From DAITQM01 sp039794245 (lineage in GTDB: Bacteria > Pseudomonadota > Gammaproteobacteria > Xanthomonadales > Wenzhouxiangellaceae), in assembly GCA_039794245.1 (NCBI GenBank), contig JBDIVS010000010.1, positions 35,410 to 99,409 of the forward strand: DNA of 64,000 nt. Direction: 5' to 3'. Of this stretch, positions 43,453 to 52,196 are shown in pieces. Both the position numbers and the translations under genes were made by a program. Under the pieces are notes generated by a model, which saw only the letters and a list, made by a program, of their open reading frames with translations, was not told where the DNA came from and did not search any database. How positions within the stretch are numbered: position 1 is the first letter of the stretch; each line of letters begins with the position of its first letter.

Positions 43453-44148
43453 ATGACCCCGACAATTTTATTGGTCGAAGACGACCGCCCCATCGCCGAG
43501 AACGTGATGCTGGCGCTGGCCAGGGACCACATCGCCTGCCGGCACGTGACGCTGGCAGCAGAGGGGCTGGCGGCCTTGCGCAGCGGCGGCTTCGACCTGG
43601 CGGTCCTCGACGTCGGTCTGCCCGACGGCAACGGCTTCGATCTGTGCCGCGAGGGGCGCACGTTTTCCGACATCCCGGTGATTTTCCTCACCGCCCGCGA
43701 TGATGAAATCGACCGCATCGTCGGTCTCGAGATCGGCGCCGACGATTATGTGCCGGAGCCGTTCAGTCCGCGTGAGCTGGCGGCCCGGGTCAAATCCATT
43801 TTGCGGCGCACCCGGCCCGCGCCTGATCCCGGCGCAGCGCCCGCCACCGGCGGTTTCCTCAAAGTCGATGCCGAGCGCGCCCGGATCTTTTGCCGGGGCC
43901 AACCACTGGCCCTCAGCCGCGCCGAATACCGGCTGCTGAAAGCGATGGCGGCTCGCCCGGAGAAAGTCTTCAGCCGCGCCGAGCTGATGGACGCCGCCTG
44001 ACTGGCCGAGGCCGGCCTGGAACGTGCCATCGACACCCACATCAAAAGCCTGCGCGCCAAAATCACCGCCCTGGCGCCCGGCCGCGACCCGATCCGCACC
44101 CACCGCGGCCTCGGTTACAGCTTGCATTTCACGCCGGACGGCGAATGA
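43453..44148 (+). pseudogene. creB: creB response regulator with in-frame TGA
   Basis: The reading frame encodes a receiver (VEDDRPIAEN; phospho-aspartate in LAVLDVGLPDGNGF; FLTARDDEIDRIVGLEIGADDYVPEPFSPREL) and the first part of an OmpR winged helix. A TGA at 43999-44001 interrupts ELMDAA*LAEAGLERAIDTHIKSLRAKI. The same frame then continues to the true end at 44148 (THRGLGYSLHF). E. coli CreB has tryptophan at this place (MDSVW), so a TGG-to-TGA change is the simplest explanation. The receiver lysine is also E (VPEPF for VAKPF), a non-conservative loss. The truncated product would lack half of its DNA-binding domain. Confidence 0.85.
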
Positions 44149-45521
44149 ATTTTTTCATCCGTTTCTTCGTCGGTTACGTGCTGGTCGCGGCGGTGGCCGT
44201 ATTATTGACGACCAAGCTGCTAACCGGCCTGCTGCTGCCCGGTGCCCGGCAATCGGCGGAGGAAACACTGCTGCAGACGGCCGATCTGCTGGCCGAGATG
44301 GCCGGCCGTGATCGAGCGCTGGCCGCGCCGGGCGAAGCGGCCACCGCCGGGATCGATGCCGTCTTCCGAGGTTACGCCGAGCGCCGTTTTGCAGCCGATA
44401 TTTACGGCGTCATCCAGAACGATCCCAACCTCAGAATCTATCTCACCGATGCCGACGGCCGCGTCGTGTTTGACTCTCTCGGGCGCAATGTCGGCGAAGA
44501 CTATTCGCGCTGGTAGGACGTAAAACAGACGCTGGCCGGCCACTACGGGGCGCGCACGACGCAGGAGGATCCGGCAGATCCGCTGAGCAGCGTCATGTAC
44601 GTCGCGGCCCCGGTACTGTACGGCGGCCGCATCAGCGGCGTTCTGACGGTCGGCAAACCCGAACGTTCCTTTTGCGCTTTCATCGATCAGGCGCACGCCC
44701 GCGCCTGGCAATCGGCGCTCTGGCTGTTCGCGGTGGCCTTGTTTCTAGCCCTGGGCTTTTCATATTGGATGACGCGCGACTTGCGCCGCCTGGCCGAGGC
44801 GGTGGAACGTCTCAGGTCCGAACTGGACGGCAAGGCCCACGTCGAACGGGTCTCACAACTGCTGGCCCACGAGTTGAAAAGCCCGCTCGCCGCGGTCCGT
44901 GGCGCGGTCGAGCTGTTGCCCGACGAAACCAATCCGGCGCAATGCCGGCGGCTGATCGACAATATCGCCGCCGAAGCTGCGCGCCTGTACCGTATTATCG
45001 AAGGCGTACTCAACCTGGCACGCGCCGAAAATCTTGTCCGGCCGACCGACGTCGAACAGTTCGATCTTGCAGTGCTGAGCCGCGCCGTGCTGGCCGCCCG
45101 CGCCCATCGCCTCGATGCGCACGGCGTGACGGTCGCAAGCCGCTTGGCCGAAGTTCAGGTCCGCGGCAACCGCTTCATGCTTCGCCAGGCGATCGCCAAC
45201 CTGCTCGACAACGCCATTGACTTCAGCCCGGCGGGAGGCGAGGTCACGTTGACCCTCAAGCGGCAACAAAACAACGCCTGCATCGAGATCCGCGACCACG
45301 GCCCCGGTATTCCCGATTACGCCCTGCCGCGCATCTTCGAACGCTTTTATTCAACGCCGCGCGGCGCGGGCGGCGAGCGCGGCTCCGGGCTCGGTCTCAA
45401 TTTCGTCCGCGAAGCCGCCCGGCTGCACGGCGGCACGATCGAACTGGCGAACCATCCTGCAGGCGGTGCCGTTGCCCGGCTGTGCCTGCCGGCTTCCCCG
45501 CCGCACACCAAAAGAACATAG
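44145..45521 (+). pseudogene. creC: creC sensor kinase with in-frame TAG
   Basis: The CreC sensor histidine kinase frame (458 codons) is open except for TAG at 44514-44516 after GEDYSRW. The E. coli counterpart reads GQDYSRWNDV. Before the stop: a transmembrane helix and the sensor domain. After it, in the same frame: VMYVAAPV, a second helix (about 185-206), the H-box LLAHELKSPLAAVRGAVELL, N-box NLLDNAIDFSP, G1 DHGPGIPDYALPRIFERF and G2 GSGLGL. All kinase motifs are intact, so the inactivation is recent. ATG 44145 overlaps creB (ATGA). Confidence 0.85.
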
Positions 45522-45600
45522 AAAAAACACCGCCGCCACATCATCCGCCCACACCAGGCGCCTATGCTCGTTGCACCTTCAACTGTAACGAGGATCCGCC

Positions 45601-46142
45601 ATGAACCGCCTGCTTTGCTTTGTATTCATCGTAGCGTCTCTGTTCGCTACCAGCGCCGGCGCCGATGATTGCGAGCGCTGCGCGCAAAGCCTGGCGCCCC
45701 GGCTGTGGATACCCGGCGGCGATCCGGCGTTCGACCGGCTGCCGCTGAAATCGAGCCGCGCCGAAATCCGGATCAACGGTCCCATCGCCGAAGTCACTGT
45801 CACCCAGCAATACCGTAATGCCGGGCAGCGGGCACTCAACGCCCGCTACGTTTTCCCCGGCTCGACGCGGGCCGCGGTGCACGGCCTGACGATGCAGATC
45901 GGCGAGCGCCGGGTGCGCGCCAAGATCAAGGAAAAAGCCGAAGCCGCCCGGATCTTCACCAAGGCGCAACGCGCCGGCAAGCGCGCCGCGCTGCTCGAAC
46001 AACAGCGGCCCAATGTCTTTACGATGGAGGTCGCCAACATCATGCCCGGCGACGAGGTGACACTGACCCTGCGTTACAGCGAACTTCTGATTCCGGAGCA
46101 GGACGTTTACGAACTGGTCTATCCGCAGGTCGTCGGGCCGCG
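45601..46142 (+). pseudogene. VIT-domain exported protein, truncated
   Basis: From ATG 45601 (GAGG upstream) the product starts with a signal peptide (about 1-21) and a VIT domain: IRINGPIAEVTVTQQYRNAGQRALNARYVFPGSTRAAVHGLTMQIGERRVRAKIKEKAEAARIFTKAQRAGKRAALLEQQRPNVFTMEVANIMPGDEV-type block. These domains occur at the N-terminus of 600-900-residue VWA proteins. Homology stops abruptly after YELVYPQVVGPR; the frame then runs 15 unrelated residues to a stop at 46191. The VWA and C-terminal parts are missing, consistent with a deletion junction at about 46142. Confidence 0.75.
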
Positions 46143-46303
46143 GTGCTGTATATCGGATTCGTTTTGCTATTGCCGGCGCTCCGCGCCCTGATCCTCGGCC
46201 GGCCGCCGATTTCGACCGCCCACATGTTATGGACCGCCAGTGTCCCGCTCGGGCTGGCAGTGCTGTCGCTGCTGTGGCCGCTGATCCGCAGGCTCACCCA
46301 ACC
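46143..46303 (+). pseudogene. Remnant of an unidentified membrane-protein C-terminus
   Basis: In a different frame from the VIT gene, 46143 onward reads VLYIGFVLLLPALRALILG, then HMLWTASVPLGLAVLSLLWPLIRRL: two hydrophobic helices with a basic loop. There is no start-proximal part, and the frame runs on antisense into the patatin gene. It looks like the end of a membrane-protein gene whose body was lost in the deletion that truncated the VIT gene. The family was not recognised. Confidence 0.4.
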
Positions 46304-47251
46304 TCACCTATCGTGCAACAACGCCGCAAGCCGCGGATCCGCCGCTACCTGGTTGACACTGGCTTCGGCCAGGGCGGCGAGGATGACCCGGGCTTCGGGA
46401 GTGGCGATATCGAGGCCGATCACGTCCTGTTCGTCGGCGGCCGGTTGCTGGTCGATCCTGAGATAACGCGCCCCTAACCGGTCGCCAAGCAACCCTTCGA
46501 TATTCGATTGCTGTGCCGCCATCAAAATCCGCACCAGCCGTTGGCGCATCAGCCAAAACATCAGCCCCTGGCGCGAAGGACCGACGCCGGGCGACGTCGG
46601 GAAGGCCGCCGACACCGTGCCGACGCTGAGCATCATGATGTCCGCTTCGTTCACCCCCAGCCGGTACACCGCCTCGTGCAGCGCCATGAGATCCGGCGTC
46701 GTCGAAAAAATACCGCCGTCGATATAACCCTGGCCACCGATCTCGACCAGCGGGAAAAAACCGGGGACGGCGGAGGCCGCGAGCGCAACATCGACGGCGG
46801 CGAGTGTGGCGTCTGGCGGCTCGAACGAGCGGAACCACCGCGCCCGGCCGCTGGCCAGGGCCACCGCCGGAATCAGCACCGGGCGGCCAAGATCGCCGAG
46901 CCGGGTTTCCGCGCCGATCATCGCGGCCAGCGCCTGGCGCAACGCCTGGTCGTGATATTTCGGATGGCGCACGGCGCGCAGCACCTCCAGGACGCGGCCG
47001 AACCAGGTTCGCGGCCGGTTGCGCGCCGAAAAAATCGCCGCCCCGTCGCTGGTGAAGCGCTGCAAAATTGCCGCCGCCGGGATGCCGCGCGCCAGCGCCA
47101 GCGCGATGATGCCGCCGATCGACGTCCCGGCCAGAAGATCGAAACGGCGAGCGAGCGGCTCACCGGCCAGCGCCTCCAGCCTGGCGAGTACCGAAATCGT
47201 GTAATAACCGAGAAAACCGCCGCCGCTCAGTGCCAGTATCCGGTAAGCCAT
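46304..47251 (-). CDS. Patatin-like phospholipase, CapV (CBASS effector)-like, orphan
   Basis: This 315-residue protein has the oxyanion motif GGGFLG (10-15), nucleophile S44 in AGTSIGGIIALALARG and catalytic D178 in YIDGGIF. The blocks LIPAVALASGRARWF, VDVALAASAVPGFFPLVE and LMALHEAVYRLGVNEADIMMLSVGT are those of CBASS cyclic-GAMP-activated phospholipases. No CD-NTase, E1/E2 or JAB gene is in this window, so it is an orphan relative. It might be another patatin with a metabolic role. Start ATG 47251 is preferred over GTG 47263. Confidence 0.82.
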   Translation of the reverse strand: MAYRILALSGGGFLGYYTISVLARLEALAGEPLARRFDLLAGTSIGGIIALALARGIPAAAILQRFTSDGAAIFSARNRPRTWFGRVLEVLRAVRHPKYHDQALRQALAAMIGAETRLGDLGRPVLIPAVALASGRARWFRSFEPPDATLAAVDVALAASAVPGFFPLVEIGGQGYIDGGIFSTTPDLMALHEAVYRLGVNEADIMMLSVGTVSAAFPTSPGVGPSRQGLMFWLMRQRLVRILMAAQQSNIEGLLGDRLGARYLRIDQQPAADEQDVIGLDIATPEARVILAALAEASVNQVAADPRLAALLHDR

Positions 47252-47291
47252 CGTACGCGACACTCCATCGAACCCGGTTATTACCCGCAGT

Positions 47292-48800
47292 TCACTCCGC
47301 GCCGCCGACCCGGCAATGGCGCTCGATGTATTCGAGATGTGACGGCATCGTCTCGACGGTACGGGCGATCAGGGTGCGCAAGCCGGCCATCACTTCGTCA
47401 AGCTTCCGCCGCTCCACCGCGGCGGCCAGCGGGTGCGGGCGGCAGGGCACGATGCCCTGGCCGAGCAGCACCTGCACCCAACTGCCCTCGGTGAACAACT
47501 CCTCGCCGTCACGGAAAAACCGGCCGCCGGCGCGGAACAGTTCGACTTTGTGGACGAGCGACGGCGGCGGCGGCGTGGTGCGCCGTTCGTCCCAGAACGG
47601 CTCGCCGTGGCGGCCGTTGGCCCAATAGTGGAAGATCAGAAAATCGCGGATGCGCTCGAACTCGAAGCGCGTCTGGGCGTTGTACTCGTCTCGCAGCTCC
47701 GGCTCGCCGGACCCGGCCGGGAACAACTGCACAAACCGGCCGATCGCCGACTGGATCAGGTGGATGCTGGTCGATTCCAAAGGTTCGAGGAACCCGGAAG
47801 AAAGACCGATCGCCACGCAATTGCGGTTCCAGACTTTCTCCCGGATGCCGGCCGTAAAACGCAAAAAGCGCGGCTCGCCGAGCGCCTCGCCGTCGAGGTT
47901 GGCGATCAGTGTCGCGGCCGCCTCGTCGTCACCGACAAAACGGCTGCAATAGACATGGCCGTTACCGGTGCGGTGCTGCAGCGGGATGCGCCACTGCCAG
48001 CCGGCCGGCCGGGCGTTGGCCTGCGTGTACGGGCGAAGCGGCGCCGTGCGGGCCGAGGGCAGCGCCACGGCGCGGTCGCAGGGCAGCCATTGTTGCCAGT
48101 CCTCGTAGCCGGTGTGCAACGCCTGGCCGATCAACAAGGCGCGAAAGCCCGAGCAATCGAGAAAAAAATCGCCGGCGATGGTCTCGCCGCTTTCGAGTCT
48201 GAGCGAGGCGATATCGCCGCTTCCGCCGTCCAGTTCAACCTCGACGATCCGGCCTTCGTGGCGCACCACGCCGCGGCCTTCGGCGTGGCGGCGCAGGTAA
48301 CGGGCATAGAGCGCGGCGTCGAAATGGAACGCATGGCGGATACCGGCGAACGGCGTCTCGGGGATCTGCTCCAAACGGGCACAGCGCCCGGCCAGCGCCG
48401 CGCCGGTATTCAAGGAATAATCCCACAACGACGTCCGATCGCCCGCCTGGCGGGCATGCAGCCAATAATGATGAAAGCCGAGCAGGCCGATCGGCCGGCC
48501 GATCTCACCGAAGGCGTGCAGGTACGTATGGTCCGGCGCGGTCCAGCCGTTGAACTGGATGCCGAGCTTGAACGTGCCCTGCGTGGCGCTGAGAAAATCG
48601 TCTTCGTCGAGACCGAGGTACTGGTTGATCAACCGGATCTGCGGAATCGTCGCCTCGCCGACCCCGACGATGCCGATCTCCTCCGATTCCACCAGATGGA
48701 TGTCCAAAGCCGCGCCGAAAGCCTTGCTCAGCACCGCGGCGCTCATCCAGCCGGCGGTACCGCCGCCAGCGATCACGACTTTACGGATCGCGGAGTTCAT
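47292..48800 (-). CDS. Flavin-dependent tryptophan-halogenase family protein
   Basis: The protein has 502 residues. FAD-binding GGGTAGW is at 12-18. The catalytic lysine is K78 in GTFKLGIQFNGW. The halogenase signature WQWRIP is present (about 265), as is the PLEST catalytic-glutamate segment in FLEPLESTSIHLIQSAIGRF. Family members need reduced FAD and chloride or bromide. Here the gene is 193 bp downstream of a large TonB receptor, the arrangement typical of Xanthomonas/Caulobacter glycan-uptake loci where the halogenase substrate is unknown. Halogenation of free tryptophan cannot be assumed. Confidence 0.9.
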   Translation of the reverse strand: MNSAIRKVVIAGGGTAGWMSAAVLSKAFGAALDIHLVESEEIGIVGVGEATIPQIRLINQYLGLDEDDFLSATQGTFKLGIQFNGWTAPDHTYLHAFGEIGRPIGLLGFHHYWLHARQAGDRTSLWDYSLNTGAALAGRCARLEQIPETPFAGIRHAFHFDAALYARYLRRHAEGRGVVRHEGRIVEVELDGGSGDIASLRLESGETIAGDFFLDCSGFRALLIGQALHTGYEDWQQWLPCDRAVALPSARTAPLRPYTQANARPAGWQWRIPLQHRTGNGHVYCSRFVGDDEAAATLIANLDGEALGEPRFLRFTAGIREKVWNRNCVAIGLSSGFLEPLESTSIHLIQSAIGRFVQLFPAGSGEPELRDEYNAQTRFEFERIRDFLIFHYWANGRHGEPFWDERRTTPPPPSLVHKVELFRAGGRFFRDGEELFTEGSWVQVLLGQGIVPCRPHPLAAAVERRKLDEVMAGLRTLIARTVETMPSHLEYIERHCRVGGAE

Positions 48801-48993
48801 CGAGTTTACCGCCGATCAGGTTGGCAGGCCTTGTATTTTATTGAAAACACCGGCGGGCCGGGGGGCGAAAAGTAATGATCCACCGCCGGAATCGGCGGGT
48901 TTCCCCGCGATCATGATCCGGATTTCGGTAACGGTCAAAATATTCCGGCGCCGGCCGTCCCTGGACGGCGCCGGTCAGGAGAAACGACGATCC

Positions 48994-51978
48994 TCAGAAA
49001 ATCCGGTACGAGGCGCCGAGCAGGTAGGTGCGGCCGAATTTCTGCCGGTCAACCACCAGATCCCGGTTGCCCTGTTCGAACGTGACGAACGGCTCGTCGG
49101 TCAGGTTGTTCGCTTGCAGCAGGATGGTCAGCCCTTCGAGCGGTCCGTGCGTGAACTCGTAGCTGACCTGGGCGTCGAAGATGCTCTCGCCGGCCGCCTC
49201 GCGGGTGATGCGCGTCGCGCTCAGGCCGAAAATCTCGGACAGGAACGAATCGCGGTAACGATGGCCGAGACGGGCCTGGAAGCCGTGCTTTTCGAAATAG
49301 AACGTCGTATTGACGACCCAGTCCGAAAGCCCCGGCACCGAGATCGGATTTGGATCGTCGCCTAGGATCACCTTGCTGTCGGTATAGCTGACCGAGGAAA
49401 TAACGCCGAAACCGTCGAGCGGCTCGGAGAACAACGAGAACGGCACCGAGGCGGTGAACTCGAAGCCCTTGATATTGCCCTTGCCGCGGTTGGACGGGCC
49501 GGATGCGACACCGAGCGGTGTCCCCAGCATTTCCTGCTGCTCGGGCGTCAGAAAATCGTCGATAAAGGCACTGAAATCGATCAACCGGGAATCGGTCGGG
49601 TTGATGAAATCTTGCAGATCCTTGTAAAACCCGGCGAGCGCCAGGTAGCCGACGCCGTCGCCGAAGTATTTCTCGAACGACAGATCGACGTTGTTGGAGA
49701 TCGTCGGCTTCAGTTGCGCATTGCCGCCCGAGGCGCTGAAGAACGAGCGGTTGGGATCAACCGATTCGAGCTGTGGGAAATTAGCGTTCAGCGTCAGACC
49801 AGCGTTGAGCTGGTCCATGCGCGCCCGGGCCAGCGTCCGCGCCGCGCCGAAGCGGACCTTGACCTCGTACGGCAGATCGAAGATCACGTTGGCGCTGGGC
49901 AAAAGCCGGGTGAATTCGTCGCCGTCCTGCACCTCTATGAATGTGCCCGGTACGACACCTACCGTACCGCCACCGACGCCCGTCTCCTGCTCGCCGGCTA
50001 CCCTGAAACCTCGAGATGTCTGGTCGGTATAGACCACTTGCAGGCCGAAGTTGCCGGTCACCGGCACCGAGCGGACCATGCCGTCGAGGTCGAACTTGAC
50101 AAAACCGAGTGCGACCTCCTCGCGCACCATCCAGTCTTGCGGCACACTGAACGACGACAATTGGATCGGGACGAAGTCGAGAAAGCCGTTTTCAAGCAGA
50201 AACAGCGGATCGAGCGTCACCTGCTGCGGGATGCCGATGAAATCGTGGCCGATCTGGTTGCCGAACAGCGCTTCCTCGGGAATCGGCAAGGCATCGGCGC
50301 CGCCGGCCGGGACCAGGAAGTTCTGGGCGATCTTGCGCTCCTTGTCGCGACGGCTGATATCGCCGCCGACCGTGACCCGGCTGATAAAGCCCTTGTTGAA
50401 GACGCGGTCGATCGCGAACTTGATATGGGTCAGCTCGTCGTCGGTTTCCGGGGCGTTGATGAAGCCGGCCTGAATCAAGCCGGCGCCAGCGCCCCAGCCT
50501 TGCGGGTCGGTCAAAAAGAACTGGCTCGGATCGCCGTAATCGAGTGACGGGGTGAAGACGAAGTTGCCGTTATCTTCGCGGCGAAAGCCGAGGGCATCGG
50601 CCGCGCCGTTGCCGACACCGGGCCCGGTGCCGGTGTAGGTCTCGATCAAGGAATCGTTGCGCTCCGAGCGCGAGTAGCTGACGTCGGTCTCAAAGCCCCA
50701 GTTCTCGGCGAACTGGTAGCGCAGGTTCCAGCCGACGTTGTACAACTGCGCGGCCCGTTTGTTGCGGTCGTTGCGCATCACGCCTTTGACATCGTCGAAC
50801 ACCCCTTCGGTGACGAGGCCGTTTTCGGTCGTAAAGCCGGGGCGCAACTGCGCCGCCGACCAGAACAGCGGAAACTCGATGCCGCGCAGGTTCTGCACCT
50901 CGTTGAAATCGGAATAGGCCAGATCGAGCGTAGTGTGCAGACGGTCGTTCGGGGCGTATTCGACGGTGCCGATGATGCCGACCCGGTCGAGGTCGTTGGT
51001 GGCGCTGAACGGCTTGGCGCCGCCGATCACGAACGGCCCGCCGTCCCCAACTGTCGGGAAGCCCCACGAATTGAAGCGCTCGGCCTGCGTCGGTGTCGAT
51101 TGCGCCGCGATGCCGAAGGTTACGCCTAACGTGTGGTCCATGAACTGGTCGATGAACACCGCGCTTGCCCGGTAGCCGTCGCGCGGCCCGTCGGGGTTGA
51201 ACGCATCTTCCTCGTTGAATTCGTAACGGGCGTTGACGTTGAAGCGCCGCTCCTCGAGTTCCAGCGGCCGGATCGTGCGCAGATCGACGGTGCCGGCCAG
51301 GCCCTGGCCGATCAGCGTCGAATCGGGCGTTTTATAGACCACGACCTCGCCCATCAATTCGGCCGGGTACTGGTCGAACTCGACGCCGCGATTGTCGCTG
51401 GTCGTCACCTGCTCGCGGCCGTTGAGTAGCGCGGTGCTAAAATCGGGGCCGAGGCCGCGGATGCTGATCACCTGCGAGCGGCCGTCGACACGCTGCGAAG
51501 AAACGCCGGGCAAGCGGGCGAGCGCCTCGGCGATGCTGACGTCGGGCAGCTTGCCGATCTCTTCGGCCGACACCGTTTCTACGATCGAGGTATTGTTGCG
51601 TTTGCTCGCCACCGATGATGCGATACTCTGCCGGAAGCCGCGGACCTCGAGGCGGTCGAGCTTGGCTTCTTCTTCCTCGGCCTCTTTCGCCCCGCGCCTG
51701 CGGCGTTCATCGGCACTCTCCTCGGTCTTGCCCTCCTCCGCTTCGGCCGCACCCTGCTCTGCCGCGGCGTCCTGCTGGATGCCGTCCCCGCTTTCGGTCG
51801 CGAGTTGACTGCCGGCCGGCGTCTCCTGCGCCAGGGCGTACGGGCTCAGCCCGAGCCCGGCGGCCAGGGCCAGATACAGCGCGTTGCGCCGCAACTCGCC
51901 GCCGGCCACGGTCGCTCGGGCCGCCGCAAGTGGGCGATGGCGGCGGACAAGGCGGTTTGTGCGTGACTTTTTCCTCAT
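48994..51978 (-). CDS. TonB-dependent receptor (large, carbohydrate-type)
   Basis: The protein has 994 residues. A signal peptide (about 32-52, LYLALAAGLGLSPYALAQ) is followed by an unusual acidic, low-complexity linker (about 70-110, EEGKTEESADERRRRGAKEAEEEEAK). Then come the plug domain (SIVETVSAEEIGKLPDVSIAEALARLPGVSSQRVDGRSQVISIRGLG in parts) and a 22-strand barrel ending YLLGASYRIF with terminal F. Homology to TonB receptors of maltodextrin/glycan loci is clear, and a GH13 and an MFS gene are divergent neighbours. The uptake energy could come from the TonB operon at 17670-23337. Start ATG 51978 lies 97 bp from an operator-like palindrome. Confidence 0.92.
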   Translation of the reverse strand: MRKKSRTNRLVRRHRPLAAARATVAGGELRRNALYLALAAGLGLSPYALAQETPAGSQLATESGDGIQQDAAAEQGAAEAEEGKTEESADERRRRGAKEAEEEEAKLDRLEVRGFRQSIASSVASKRNNTSIVETVSAEEIGKLPDVSIAEALARLPGVSSQRVDGRSQVISIRGLGPDFSTALLNGREQVTTSDNRGVEFDQYPAELMGEVVVYKTPDSTLIGQGLAGTVDLRTIRPLELEERRFNVNARYEFNEEDAFNPDGPRDGYRASAVFIDQFMDHTLGVTFGIAAQSTPTQAERFNSWGFPTVGDGGPFVIGGAKPFSATNDLDRVGIIGTVEYAPNDRLHTTLDLAYSDFNEVQNLRGIEFPLFWSAAQLRPGFTTENGLVTEGVFDDVKGVMRNDRNKRAAQLYNVGWNLRYQFAENWGFETDVSYSRSERNDSLIETYTGTGPGVGNGAADALGFRREDNGNFVFTPSLDYGDPSQFFLTDPQGWGAGAGLIQAGFINAPETDDELTHIKFAIDRVFNKGFISRVTVGGDISRRDKERKIAQNFLVPAGGADALPIPEEALFGNQIGHDFIGIPQQVTLDPLFLLENGFLDFVPIQLSSFSVPQDWMVREEVALGFVKFDLDGMVRSVPVTGNFGLQVVYTDQTSRGFRVAGEQETGVGGGTVGVVPGTFIEVQDGDEFTRLLPSANVIFDLPYEVKVRFGAARTLARARMDQLNAGLTLNANFPQLESVDPNRSFFSASGGNAQLKPTISNNVDLSFEKYFGDGVGYLALAGFYKDLQDFINPTDSRLIDFSAFIDDFLTPEQQEMLGTPLGVASGPSNRGKGNIKGFEFTASVPFSLFSEPLDGFGVISSVSYTDSKVILGDDPNPISVPGLSDWVVNTTFYFEKHGFQARLGHRYRDSFLSEIFGLSATRITREAAGESIFDAQVSYEFTHGPLEGLTILLQANNLTDEPFVTFEQGNRDLVVDRQKFGRTYLLGASYRIF

Positions 51979-52058
51979 GATTTTGTGGACCCCCGTCTGG
52001 TCACGGTTGGAATAGTGGCCGCGATCGTAGAGACAAACACCACCGCGCGGCAATGCTA

Positions 52059-52091
52059 TGCAATCGTATGCAGTCGTTGCATACGTTTGCA
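52059..52091. promoter_or_regulatory. Palindromic operator candidate between the TonB receptor and GH13 genes
   Basis: Arms TGCAATCGTATGCA (52059-52072) and TGCATACGTTTGCA (52078-52091) are inverted repeats with one mismatch in 14 and a 5-base spacer GTCGT. A further half-site ATACGTTTGCA lies at 52172-52182. The divergent intergenic region is 218 bp long. The pattern is that of a LacI/GntR-like regulator site; no regulator gene is adjacent. Confidence 0.6.
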
Positions 52092-52196
52092 TGACCTGAA
52101 AACGGTCAAGCGGTCAGAATCCGGTCCGTGGTAGCACCCCACCGCCCACCTGTTTTCCTGAATACGACTGAATACGTTTGCAGACCGGTGACCAGG

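Noticed and set aside
43999..44516. Recoding of TGA/TAG in creB and creC (selenocysteine, pyrrolysine or suppressor)
   Set aside because: No recoding element is evident, Cys/Lys are not expected at those places, and both codons are used as ordinary stops elsewhere here.
46304..47251. Complete CBASS defence operon
   Set aside because: Only a CapV-like effector is seen; no CD-NTase or ancillary genes in the neighbourhood.
47433..48875. 480-codon plus-strand frame opposite the halogenase
   Set aside because: Antisense shadow of a gene with all halogenase motifs.
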